A DNA stretch of 44,805 nt from an uncultured Clostridia bacterium. Its GTDB lineage: Bacteria; Bacillota; Clostridia; Christensenellales; Borkfalkiaceae. Within the stretch, counting starts at the first letter, position 1. Each line of letters opens with the position of its first letter. Location of the stretch: contig CANQAZ010000006.1 in assembly GCA_947589555.1 (NCBI GenBank), positions 1 through 44,805 of the forward strand, in the 5' to 3' direction. The notes under the pieces were generated by a model, which searched no databases, had not been told where the DNA came from, and saw nothing but the letters and a program-made list of their open reading frames with translations. Of this stretch, positions 39,301 to 44,805 are shown piece after piece. The translations under genes and the position numbers were made by a program.

Positions 39301-39659
39301 TCGACCCCGAAAAATTGCGCGCCATCCTCGCGATGCCCGCCCTCTCCTCGCTCGCGGGCAAGCGGCTTTGGCGGGAGCAGAAATTTTTGCTCTCCGCGCC
39401 CGCCCGCGATTTCATCGAGGGGGGAACGGACGATCTCGTCGTCTTTCAGGGTGCCATCGACCTGCTCACCGAAGGCGAGGAGGGCTACACCGTCCTCGAC
39501 TACAAATTTTCGGAGCGGAGCGACGGCGAGATCAAAAAGGCGTACGCCCTCCAAATCGCCCTCTACAAGCGCGCGGTGGCCGAAGCGCTCCGCGTGGACG
39601 AAAAAACGGTGAAGGCGCGCATCCTCAACATCGCGCTTTGCCGCGAGATCCCGATGTGA
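36366..39659 (+). CDS. addA: AddA subunit of the AddAB helicase-nuclease (1097 aa)
   Basis: This is the UvrD/Rep-type superfamily 1 helicase motor of AddAB with its own nuclease domain. The Q-motif TQEQ is at 4-7, Walker A ASAGSGKT is at 21-28 and Walker B DEYQD is at 379-383. GDEKQAIYGFRGS (motif III), TMHASKGLEYPIVIL (motif V region) and LYVAMTRARDRLHLV (motif VI) follow. The C-terminal nuclease has AIDLL and LDYKFS (D1045, K1047) followed by QIALYKRAV. It is slightly shorter than the ~1230 of Bacillus AddA. ATG 36366 overlaps the addB TGA (ATGA), the usual coupling for this pair. Confidence 0.96.
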   Translation: MKLTQEQSNAIAARGQVVVSASAGSGKTFVMIERLVSLVLGGEHVRDMLAVTFTNKAAAQMRERLRLALLRKIGESAGKERERLLSELNDLPVMDVSTIHAFCARLIRSDFFLVDADPAFTVLSPDMPEGKELSARAMDEVFEEAYAAGTAEFTGLLSVYYRKKKDTRLREIVLSLYESAREEGDPRAVLQRVGQEDGFGEACAFLARSYARRARFFSEWLEDHGAWFAEHNPRALGVASDLMAALTPIENAQTLFDMADFAKQNPPVVRIMPRMTKASGEELDLLRFLSAASKSVKALYAELKEYASREEEERRYLDAARRASALKDLALAYDEAYTRVKRESGVLDYQDLERYALAVLSNEGVREELRARYRYVCVDEYQDVNPVQERILSAVSGGDVFLVGDEKQAIYGFRGSRSEYFVKKAEAAPVSLRLTSNFRSSDGVLEGVNRVFAPLIGEKYAPMVGGGRYGAHRGGVQFHLVPEGEEGEARERSVYSVLACEGAEKPDPLAEEVARIAESEIGREWYDADEGRAKGVTFGDVAVLVRNRTGEAERIARELAARGIPVSASSKVNVCDFFEARLLIDWLSFLDNAEQDIPLVTAMLSAVGGFTERDLALIRLAGKGPYTFREACAAYRKRAGDGLAARLNSFFARAEELRALAQVRTASEMAGLLLSLGLERQIASGREGAARLARVDRLLKEAESAGSVHAFLARLNSAQYRVEYGGEGGENAVHIVTMHASKGLEYPIVILAGLDAPFHGPDRDEILWTERFLAAPRSYDAAAKTVCDTVLRRAAEKVQEGEERLGERNLLYVAMTRARDRLHLVFSGKEHALSPEFAKRFSDFIDFKSCASYFAEREEGRAPAAREPLPPRADMEASARVRAVYAAPYPFAASCSMPMKSSATALMHGEEEPCPRTQEPPRTGEEEPRSRTGGRGHTVEEGLAYHAFLEQVRFGYPAEEELERMRRDALLPGERLALLDPEKLRAILAMPALSSLAGKRLWREQKFLLSAPARDFIEGGTDDLVVFQGAIDLLTEGEEGYTVLDYKFSERSDGEIKKAYALQIALYKRAVAEALRVDEKTVKARILNIALCREIPM

Positions 39660-39734
39660 TAGGATTCGTCCTTTTTCGACGGTAGCACCGCGGAAACGAG
39701 CCTTCAAAAGGGCTATCCTTGACGTGAAGTCGTT

Positions 39735-40340
39735 ATGGATACCTTTTCGAAGTTTCTTTCCTGTTTGGCCGCAGTCCCCGCGTGGGTGCCCTTTGTCCTT
39801 CTTCCGCTTGCCGTGTCCGTCCTCGCCGTTTTGTTCGCGCGGCTGGGCGCGCGGCGGCTCTATCCCGTTTTCGCTTTCGGCTTTTGCGGGCTCGGCGGCG
39901 CGCTCGTCGCCTCCTTCGGCGGCGCAACGGCGGCCGCCGTCTACTGCGGCCTTTCCGCCGCTTTCTACGCCCTCTGTTCTCTTTTTTTGCTTCTTCCGCC
40001 CGCCAAGAAAAAAAAGCGGGAGAGCCGCGAGGAGCGCATCTACCGCAAATTCCGCGTCGAAACGGAGCCCGCCCCTCCGCCCGATTCCCTCCCCCCGAAA
40101 ATTTGTTGCTACGAGGAGCCCGCCACCGCAGAGGAGAGCGGCATGCGCCTCGCCTACGCCCTTTCGCTCATCGCCAAACTCAAAGGCTGCAAACTGACGC
40201 CAGCCGACCGCTTGGAGTTGGAAGCGCTCGGGCATGCGCTGGATGGATGCCGCGGAAAATTGCTCGCCCCCGGGGAACTTTCCGGCCTCAACGACACGTT
40301 GGCCGCCGTCCTCAAACTGACCGCCAAATACAAACTTTGA
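39735..40340 (+). CDS. Small membrane protein of unknown function (201 aa)
   Basis: Three hydrophobic segments at about 17-36, 43-62 and 64-87 are followed by a basic cluster (KKKKRESREERIYRK) and a ~100-residue soluble tail. The positive-inside rule places the tail in the cytoplasm. The tail ends in a Leu-rich helical part (RLAYALSLIAKLKGCKLTPADRLELE). No family is recognised. It lies 75 nt after addA on the same strand with no terminator between them, so it may be the last gene of that operon. The ribosome site is weak, which leaves the exact start less certain. Confidence 0.65.
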   Translation: MDTFSKFLSCLAAVPAWVPFVLLPLAVSVLAVLFARLGARRLYPVFAFGFCGLGGALVASFGGATAAAVYCGLSAAFYALCSLFLLLPPAKKKKRESREERIYRKFRVETEPAPPPDSLPPKICCYEEPATAEESGMRLAYALSLIAKLKGCKLTPADRLELEALGHALDGCRGKLLAPGELSGLNDTLAAVLKLTAKYKL

Positions 40341-40430
40341 GCCCTTTGAGTCGCGCGATTTTCCGCTCCGCCCGAATCGGCTTTTGAATTTCTGCCTGCC
40401 CGCATGGATCGCAAAATCGTATTTTTCGTT

Positions 40431-40455
40431 CCGCCCGAATCGGGCGGCATTTTTT
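40431..40455 (+). terminator. Intrinsic terminator after the addBA operon
   Basis: CCGCCCG (40431-40437) pairs with CGGGCGG (40441-40447) around AAT, followed by CA and six T. A partial copy of the same motif (CCGCCCGAATCGG then CTTTT) lies 60-70 bases upstream. Confidence 0.85.
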
Positions 40456-40500
40456 GATTTTGGGGAAATGGGGTTAAATAAAAAAATTTTTTCCGCTTTT

Positions 40501-40573
40501 AACGCTCCCCGTTGCGCCGCGCGCAACAGCCGCTTGCGCGGTTGCCGCGCTTGGCGCACCGGGGAGCGTTTTT
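40501..40573 (+). terminator. Large hairpin with U-tract, second terminator or small structured RNA end
   Basis: AACGCTCCCCGTTGCGCC (40501-40518) pairs with 40553-40570 (one mismatch). Inside it, CGCGCAA pairs with TTGCGCG, giving a two-stem structure ending in TTTTT. It is larger than a normal terminator and stands alone behind another one. Confidence 0.65.
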
Positions 40574-40728
40574 CGTTTGCCGCGGCTCTGCGTTGTCATA
40601 TACTCACCTCTTACATGGATAGCGTAACATAAAAAAATTTGAAAAGAAGAAGTACATGACAAGGTTTTTTGAAAAAAGGAAAAATTCTACTGTGGGTAGA
40701 GAGAAAGGAACAAGGGGAAGCAAGGGGC

Positions 40729-40804
40729 CATCCCCACCCCTACCCCTCCCCTTCCCGAGGAAGGGGAGGGCAAGAGAAGCGAGCGGCGCGGTAGCACCGA
40801 GGGG
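40729..40804. repeat. 76-bp palindromic intergenic repeat, copy 1
   Basis: It starts CATCCCCACCCCTACCCC, includes the hairpin CCCCTTCC-CGA-GGAAGGGG and ends GCACCGAGGGG. It matches 41175-41250 at about 72 of 76 bases without gaps. It resembles the CCTCCCC...GGGGAGG-type intergenic repeats seen in many gut Bacillota (recall, not searched). Confidence 0.85.
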
Positions 40805-40837
40805 GAGGGCAAGAGCGGGGGCGGACTACGTTCAGGG

Positions 40838-40892
40838 GATTCTTCGCTACGTCGCCCGAGTGCAGAGCAATCGGGCGACGGCTCAGAATGAC
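40838..40892. repeat. GATTCTTCGC / CAGAATGAC palindromic element
   Basis: The inner 9-bp stem GTCGCCCGA (40851-40859) pairs with TCGGGCGAC (40871-40879). The outer arms GATTCTTCGC and GCTCAGAATGAC are imperfectly complementary. A second CAGAATGACGCG follows at 40908. Similar elements are common as dispersed repeats in gut bacterial genomes (recall). Confidence 0.6.
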
Positions 40893-41120
40893 GCGAAAGA
40901 ACGGGGCAGAATGACGCGGAGGGCAAGAAAAGGAAAGAGCGGAAAAGGAGGGCAAGTTGGGGGGCGAATGCGCGGGGCGGGGACAGGCAGGGGAGGGCAA
41001 GAGGGAAAAAAGGGAGGGAAGGCGGATTCTACTGGGGGGAGAGAAGGAAAGGGACACGAGGGGAAGGAAAAGGGAAGGACGGGAAGGGCGGATTCTACTG
41101 GGAGTAGAGGGAAAGAAGGG

Positions 41121-41153
41121 GCCGCCCCGCGCGATGTTGCGCGGGGCGGCTTT
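41121..41153 (+). terminator. GC-rich hairpin, terminator-like, shared with 44705-44732
   Basis: GCCGCCCCGCGC (41121-41132) pairs perfectly with GCGCGGGGCGGC (41139-41150), followed by only TTT. The same stem recurs at 44705-44732, so it is part of the dispersed repeat family as well as a possible weak terminator. Confidence 0.5.
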
Positions 41154-41174
41154 GGCGTGAGGGGAAAAAGGGGT

Positions 41175-41250
41175 CATCCCCACCCCTACCCCTCCCCTTC
41201 CCGAGGAAGGGGAGGGCAAGAGAAACGAGCGGTGCGACAGCACCGAGGGG
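41175..41250. repeat. 76-bp palindromic intergenic repeat, copy 2
   Basis: This is the second copy of 40729-40804. The differences cluster around the GGTGCGACAGCACC part, where this copy forms a better small hairpin (GGTGC/GCACC). Confidence 0.85.
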
Positions 41251-41292
41251 AAATGGGGAGCGGGAAAAAGTTGGAGAAATTTGAGAAAAGGA

Positions 41293-41321
41293 TTGCAAAT
41301 TTTCGGCGGGAGTGTTATACT
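41293..41321 (+). promoter_or_regulatory. Promoter of the zinc-ribbon/LRR gene
   Basis: TTGCAA (41293-41298), a 17-nt spacer and TGT-TATACT (-10 at 41316-41321) form an extended -10 promoter. The predicted start is near 41327-41328, at the base of the inverted repeat that follows. The leader to ATG 41513 is about 185 nt. Confidence 0.8.
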
Positions 41322-41325
41322 GACT

Positions 41326-41427
41326 TTGCGACACAATCGAATAAAAAATTGATAAGTGGCTATATCCGGGCATAGGTGTATCCTTATTTTCCACTTGTCA
41401 ATTTTGGAAAATTCGATTGTGTCGCAA
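41326..41427 (+). promoter_or_regulatory. 102-nt inverted repeat at the predicted transcript 5' end
   Basis: The outer arms TTGCGACACAATCGA (41326-41340) and TCGATTGTGTCGCAA (41413-41427) are perfectly complementary over 15 bp. The pairing continues inward with small bulges to AAGTGG (to 41359) and CCACTT (from 41391), leaving a 31-nt loop. It could be a leader RNA hairpin or a MITE-like insertion. No target-site duplication is visible at its edges. Confidence 0.7.
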
Positions 41428-41486
41428 CAATACGGGATACTCCATGCGGGCGTTCCGTATTGGAGCGTCCTTATTTTTTTGCCCGC
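41428..41486 (+). promoter_or_regulatory. Attenuator-like alternative hairpins in the leader
   Basis: Three pairings compete. Stem 1 is CAATACGG (41428-41435) with CCGTATTG (41455-41462). Stem 2 is GGATACTCCA (41435-41444) with TGGAGCGTCC (41461-41470), with a 2x2 internal loop, followed by TTATTTTTTT (41471-41480) like an intrinsic terminator. Stem 3 is GCGGGC (41446-41451) with GCCCGC (41481-41486). Stems 1 and 2 overlap and cannot coexist fully. The ribosome site AAAGGAG follows at 41497-41503. Confidence 0.45.
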
Positions 41487-41512
41487 AAAAACACATAAAG
41501 GAGAAAGGAAAG

Positions 41513-44443
41513 ATGAACAAATGCAAAAAATGCGGCACGGAGTTCGAGGGAAAGTTTTGCCCCGAATGCGGCGAACAATGGCTCGGCGAAGGGGAAAAGT
41601 TTTGCCCCCATTGCAGGGCGGTCTTGAAGGAAAACGCCAAATTCTGCTCGGAGTGCGGCTATTCGTTTGAAAAACCGAGCGCGCCCGCGCCTCAACCTGC
41701 GCCTCAGCCCGCGCCTCAACCCGCGCCTCAACCCGCGCCGAGAAAGCAAGCGCTGACGGCGGGCGTCCAAAAAGGGTATGCCGTAGCGTCGGCTCTGCCC
41801 GCGGCGCTACTCGGACTGTTTACCGTGCTCCTCTTCCTCTTTTTCCTCGCGCCCGTCGCGGTCAGGCCCGGCGGCGAATTGATGGGGGAGAGCATCCCGA
41901 GCATGAGTTACGGAAACGTATATGCGCTCTCCGGCTACGAAGAGGTCTCCTTGACCGAGGCGTTGACCGCGCTCATTGTGTTTGCCGCCCTTGCGGCGGG
42001 GTGCGTTTTTATTCTCGCCCTTTCAAGGCTCTTTTCCAAACTGCGCGATATGCGCGTTACGATCGCGGGCAAGCGCATCTTTTTGCGCAGTCTGGTGACC
42101 GCCGCCGGCTATGCCATGTTCTTTGCGCTCTTTCTCATCGCGTGCATCCTGCTCGGGCAAATCGCGGATAAGGACGGCGGGTTCGGCGTCATGAAGGCGG
42201 GGGCGGCGCCCATCCTTGTGCTTGTGTTTTCCCTCCTCGGCTTGCTTATCGCCCTTTTGTGCGCCTTTGCGGGGGCGCATCTCCGCAAGACCTATCCCGC
42301 CCTCGTTGCGGCGCAGGAGAAAAAACTTAGCGAGGCAAAGCCCACGGCGGTGGAGTATTGGCTGAAAGGGCACAAAACGTTGGCGATCGTTTTTTCCGCC
42401 GTGCTCGTCGTTGCGGTGGTCGTCGGCGTTGCGGTGCCCGTCGGACTTGCCAACCGCCACAACGGGACCTATTACGCCTATAACGGCGAAACGGAAACGT
42501 ACGACATGACGAGATATTTCAAACTCAAAGGCGGCTCGTGGGAGGACGAGAGCGGGCAAAAGGGGGACATTACGTTTGAGGGCGAAAAGGTGACGCTCAC
42601 CCTTGACCTCCCCGACGGCGCAGAGATCTTTGGGGGGCTTTTGGGCGAAACAGAGGGGACGCTTGTGGGCGACGTGCTGACCATCGACGGAGCGGTGTAT
42701 GCCAAAGAAGGGCATAAACACGACATGGTAAACCGCGAATGCGCTTGCGGAGTAAAAGATAATTCAAGCGAGGGGCTTGCATTCAAAGAATATGACGACC
42801 ATTGGGCAATAACAGGAATTGGGACCTGTACCGATACCAACATTGTGATTTCTTCCTGGCATGAAGATAAGCCCGTGACCGTGATAGGGGAGCATGCGTT
42901 TCGGAATCGTGAGAGATTGACGAGCGTGATGATCCCAAACAGCGTAACGGAGATAGGGGCGGAGGCGTTCATAAATTGCACCGGGCTGACGAGCGTGACG
43001 ATTCCCGACAGCGTGAAATCGATTGGGAGCAGTGCGTTCAGCTCTTGTAGCGGACTTGAACATATCGAAGTCGCATCGGGGAATGCCGTGTATCTGGGTG
43101 AACAAGATTGTTTAATCGAAAAGAATACGAATACTTTGATTTTAGGCTGTAAAAACAGCGTGATTCCCGACAGTGTGACCTCGATCTGGGATTATGCATT
43201 CTCGGGTTGCGAGGGTCTGACGAGCGTGACGATTCCCAACGGCGTCACTGCAATCGGCGAGTATGCGTTCGGCTATTGTAGCGGACTTGAACATATCGAA
43301 GTCGCATCGGGGAATGCCGTGTATCGGAGCGAACAAGAATGTGTGATCGAAAGGAATACAAATACTTTGATTTTAGGCTGTAAAAACAGCGTAATTCCAG
43401 ACGGCGTGACTTCGATCGGGAATTATGCGTTCTCGGGTTGCACCGGGTTGACGAGCGTGATAATCCCCGACAGCGTGAAAACGATTGGGTACTATGCGTT
43501 CGATGGTTGCGAGGGACTAAGGAGGGTGGACATCACCGACCTTACGGCATGGTGCAAAATTGATTTCGGAAGCGGGTCTGCGAATCCGCTTTGTTATGCA
43601 AATCATCTGTATTTAGACGGAGAGGAAGTGACAACGCTTACGATTCCGAAAGAGATTACGGAAATCAAGGATTATGCGTTCTATGGCTACGAGGGGCTGA
43701 CGAGCGTGACGATTCCGAATAACGTGACCTCGATTGGGTATATGGCGTTCTATGATTGCTACGGGCTGACGAGCGTGATAATCGGGAGCGGCGTGAAAAC
43801 GATTGGAGATGGGGCATTCCGTGATTGCACCGGGCTGACGAGCGTGGCGATCGGGAGCGGCGTGACTTCGATCGGGTATCAGGCGTTCTATAAGTGCACC
43901 GGGCTGACGAGCGTGACGATCGGGAGCGGTGTAACCTCGATCGGGAATTATGCGTTTTATAATTGCGAGGGATTGACGAGCGTGACGATTCCCGAGGGCG
44001 TGACGGAGATTGGGGGTTATGCGTTTTATCATTGTAGCGGGCTGACGGGAGCATTGACGATTCCCGACAGTGTAAAATCGATAGGGGAGTTTGCGTTCTC
44101 TAATTGCTTCGGACTGTCAAGCATTACCATTCCCGTAAGTGTAAAATCGATCGGGGAGGCGGCGTTCTCTTTTTGCGGCAGGCTGACGGAGATTCAGTTC
44201 AAAGGAACGGTGGAAGAGTGGCAGACGATAGAAAAGGGTAGTGGTTTGGCCCGCGGCATCGGCATTTCTACCGTGACGTGCATGGACGGGACGGTGGATG
44301 TGGATATAGTAGAGAGGCAGGCTGACGACGGGCATGAGGGCGGCGCGAGCAGTTTGTGGTGGCTGGGCATTGTTGTGCCCGTTGTAGTTCTTGTTCCGAC
44401 GGCGGCGGGGATCGCGATTGTGCGGATCCGCCGCAGAAAGTGA
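41513..44443 (+). CDS. Zinc-ribbon, multi-pass membrane, BspA-type leucine-rich-repeat surface protein (976 aa)
   Basis: Two N-terminal zinc ribbons (C4-C7-C16-C19 and C31-C34-C45-C48) are followed by a PAPQ linker (about 58-76) and five membrane segments (about 90-115, 148-172, 193-216, 231-256 and 289-312). A ~140-residue outer domain leads to 15 BspA-like LRR_5 repeats (about 450-895, core xVTSIGxxAFxxCxGLTSVTIP). One C-terminal membrane helix ends in RIRRRK. The topology is self-consistent: ribbons inside, LRRs outside, tail inside. BspA-type LRRs usually bind host or matrix proteins. A link from outside sensing to the cytosolic zinc ribbons is inference. The start is ATG 41513 with AAAGGAG nine bases upstream. 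An open extension to 41417 runs into the leader structures. The LRR part is less GC-rich than the 5' part. Confidence 0.88.
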   Translation: MNKCKKCGTEFEGKFCPECGEQWLGEGEKFCPHCRAVLKENAKFCSECGYSFEKPSAPAPQPAPQPAPQPAPQPAPRKQALTAGVQKGYAVASALPAALLGLFTVLLFLFFLAPVAVRPGGELMGESIPSMSYGNVYALSGYEEVSLTEALTALIVFAALAAGCVFILALSRLFSKLRDMRVTIAGKRIFLRSLVTAAGYAMFFALFLIACILLGQIADKDGGFGVMKAGAAPILVLVFSLLGLLIALLCAFAGAHLRKTYPALVAAQEKKLSEAKPTAVEYWLKGHKTLAIVFSAVLVVAVVVGVAVPVGLANRHNGTYYAYNGETETYDMTRYFKLKGGSWEDESGQKGDITFEGEKVTLTLDLPDGAEIFGGLLGETEGTLVGDVLTIDGAVYAKEGHKHDMVNRECACGVKDNSSEGLAFKEYDDHWAITGIGTCTDTNIVISSWHEDKPVTVIGEHAFRNRERLTSVMIPNSVTEIGAEAFINCTGLTSVTIPDSVKSIGSSAFSSCSGLEHIEVASGNAVYLGEQDCLIEKNTNTLILGCKNSVIPDSVTSIWDYAFSGCEGLTSVTIPNGVTAIGEYAFGYCSGLEHIEVASGNAVYRSEQECVIERNTNTLILGCKNSVIPDGVTSIGNYAFSGCTGLTSVIIPDSVKTIGYYAFDGCEGLRRVDITDLTAWCKIDFGSGSANPLCYANHLYLDGEEVTTLTIPKEITEIKDYAFYGYEGLTSVTIPNNVTSIGYMAFYDCYGLTSVIIGSGVKTIGDGAFRDCTGLTSVAIGSGVTSIGYQAFYKCTGLTSVTIGSGVTSIGNYAFYNCEGLTSVTIPEGVTEIGGYAFYHCSGLTGALTIPDSVKSIGEFAFSNCFGLSSITIPVSVKSIGEAAFSFCGRLTEIQFKGTVEEWQTIEKGSGLARGIGISTVTCMDGTVDVDIVERQADDGHEGGASSLWWLGIVVPVVVLVPTAAGIAIVRIRRRK
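41687..41740 (+). repeat. 12-bp tandem repeat encoding PAPQ
   Basis: About 4.5 copies of GCGCCTCAACCC, nearly identical, encode a flexible Pro-rich linker between zinc ribbons and the first membrane helix. Slippage would change its length in frame. Confidence 0.9.
42870..44190 (+). repeat. 15 BspA-type leucine-rich repeats (69-bp unit)
   Basis: The basic unit is 23 codons. Repeats 3 and 5 carry a longer insert (EHIEVASGNAVY ... NTNTLILGCKNSVIPD). That insert is nearly identical between 43046-43160 and 43277-43391, 231 bp apart, marking a recent duplication of a two-repeat block. Repeat 7 carries a different, non-repeated insert (TDLTAWCKIDFGSGSANPLC). Confidence 0.85.
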
Positions 44444-44466
44444 GGTTTCAAAGGGCGAAACCTCAC
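44440..44466. other. Perfect hairpin over the stop codon of the LRR gene
   Basis: GTGAGGTTTC (44440-44449) pairs with GAAACCTCAC (44457-44466) around a 7-nt loop. The TGA stop (44441-44443) is inside the stem. There is no U-tract, so it is not a standard terminator and may instead protect the 3' end. Confidence 0.65.
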
Positions 44467-44470
44467 ATAC

Positions 44471-44546
44471 CGCGGAGGCTATGTCCGCGCGTCGTCGCAC
44501 GCGTGCTTTTTACGCTTTTCTTGCGAAAAGGCTCTTTTAGCACGCG
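44471..44546. other. Two further hairpins downstream of the LRR gene
   Basis: CGCGGA (44471-44476) pairs with TCCGCG (44484-44489). CGCGTGCT (44500-44507) pairs with AGCACGCG (44539-44546) around an inner CTTTTC-TTGC-GAAAAG hairpin (44515-44530). The T-runs inside the second structure could allow termination. The stretch 44444-44805 holds no supported gene. Confidence 0.5.
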
Positions 44547-44704
44547 GCGCCTCCTTTTCCCAAAAAATTTTTGCTACGCAAATCTTTTTCGGGAGCCCTA
44601 ATGACCTTTGTGGAAACAGGAAAAAGGGCGAGGACGGTGAAAAAAGGGACTTTTTGAAGAGAAGAGGAAGATGAGAGAAGAGGGACATTAAAGAAAGAAA
44701 GGAG

Positions 44705-44732
44705 CCGCCCCGCGCAGAATTGCGCGGGGCGG
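44705..44732 (+). terminator. GC-rich hairpin, second copy of the 41121 stem
   Basis: CCGCCCCGCGCA (44705-44716) pairs perfectly with TGCGCGGGGCGG (44721-44732), followed by ATTTTGTT. It is nearly the same stem as at 41121-41150 with a different loop. Confidence 0.55.
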
Positions 44733-44758
44733 ATTTTGTTGGGGGGGAGATGAGGGCG

Positions 44759-44805
44759 GATCCCCACCCGTCCCTTGCGGGACACCCTCCCCCTGACGCA
44801 GGGGG
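44759..44805. repeat. Palindromic intergenic repeat, cut by the window end
   Basis: It begins GATCCCCACCC like the 76-bp copies. It holds GTCCC-TTGC-GGGAC (44770-44783) and CCCCCTG-ACG-CAGGGGG (44789-44805). It is probably another, more divergent member of the same family, truncated by the edge of the window. Confidence 0.5.

Larger units (their letters stand above)
40574..41292. other. Non-coding, purine-rich intergenic region made of dispersed repeats
   Basis: No gene is supported here. Plus-strand open frames exist only because the strand is G/A-rich (long GGGAAGG-like runs). The region contains the two 76-bp palindromic copies, the GATTCT/AGAATGAC element, a GC hairpin and three copies of ATTCTACTG followed by GGG-AGAG runs (at about 40684, 41027 and 41091). 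It looks like a landing zone or expansion site of short intergenic repeats. Confidence 0.6.

Noticed and set aside
39660-39734. GGTAGCACCGCGG, similar to a T-box core, between addA and the next gene
   Set aside because: There is no stem I with specifier loop in the 75-nt gap, no terminator/antiterminator pair, and the downstream gene is not an aminoacyl-tRNA synthetase or amino-acid gene.
40656-41375. 239-codon plus-strand frame in the repeat-rich intergenic region
   Set aside because: It is low-complexity (G, R, K, E) sequence produced by purine-rich repeats, crosses the palindromic elements and the next promoter, and has no coding signature.
41417-41512. 32-residue upstream extension of the zinc-ribbon/LRR protein
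   Set aside because: It overlaps the inverted repeat and attenuator-like stems and lacks a ribosome site. ATG 41513 has AAAGGAG and gives the expected zinc-ribbon N-terminus.
42870-44190. Regular 69-bp periodicity that could be taken for a CRISPR or VNTR array
   Set aside because: It is in frame throughout and encodes BspA-type leucine-rich repeats. The repeats are degenerate, without unique spacers.

Overview
The window comes from a GC-rich bacterium, most likely a member of the Clostridia (Bacillota). The evidence is an AddAB-type recombination nuclease, an adjacent tilS-hpt pair, tRNA genes with encoded CCA, consensus sigma-A promoters (several with an extended TGn -10), strong AGGAGG-type ribosome sites and several very large Ig-like or LRR surface proteins. 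The giant-protein style resembles uncultured gut Clostridia such as Christensenellales relatives, but that placement is recall, not a computed result. I see no phage, integrase, insertion sequence, CRISPR array or rRNA.

Region 1 (1-17051) is a two-gene surface module. A 4997-residue secreted protein (signal peptide, beta-helix stretch, long series of MBG-like domains, C-terminal membrane anchor) is followed by a 589-residue membrane protein with three Ig-like repeats and an unrecognised C-terminal domain. An intrinsic terminator closes the unit.

Region 2 (17347-28964) is a three-gene operon. An ABC ATPase (start moved to a GTG at 17516 because the promoter covers the upstream ATG) overlaps an ABC-2-like permease. 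Ten bases later comes a 2966-residue, N-terminally anchored protein with five ~300-residue repeats and an AT-rich block of different codon use near its C-terminus. The close coupling suggests that the transporter and the giant protein work together. This is one of two candidates for something undescribed.

Region 3 (29009-33348) holds a minus-strand tRNA cluster (fMet, Met, Glu) with its own promoter and terminator. It is divergent from a predicted leaderless operon of an unknown 245-residue protein, tilS and hpt. A convergent lipoprotein gene shares the hpt terminator.

Region 4 (33299-40573) holds addB and addA (overlapping ATGA) and a small membrane protein, then two intrinsic terminators.

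Region 5 (40574-44805) begins with a non-coding cluster of dispersed palindromic repeats. A strong promoter follows whose predicted start coincides with the base of a 102-nt inverted repeat, and then an attenuator-like segment. Together they precede a gene encoding zinc ribbons, five membrane segments, 15 BspA-type leucine-rich repeats and a C-terminal membrane anchor. This structured leader is the second candidate. The window ends in further hairpins and another copy of the palindromic repeat family.
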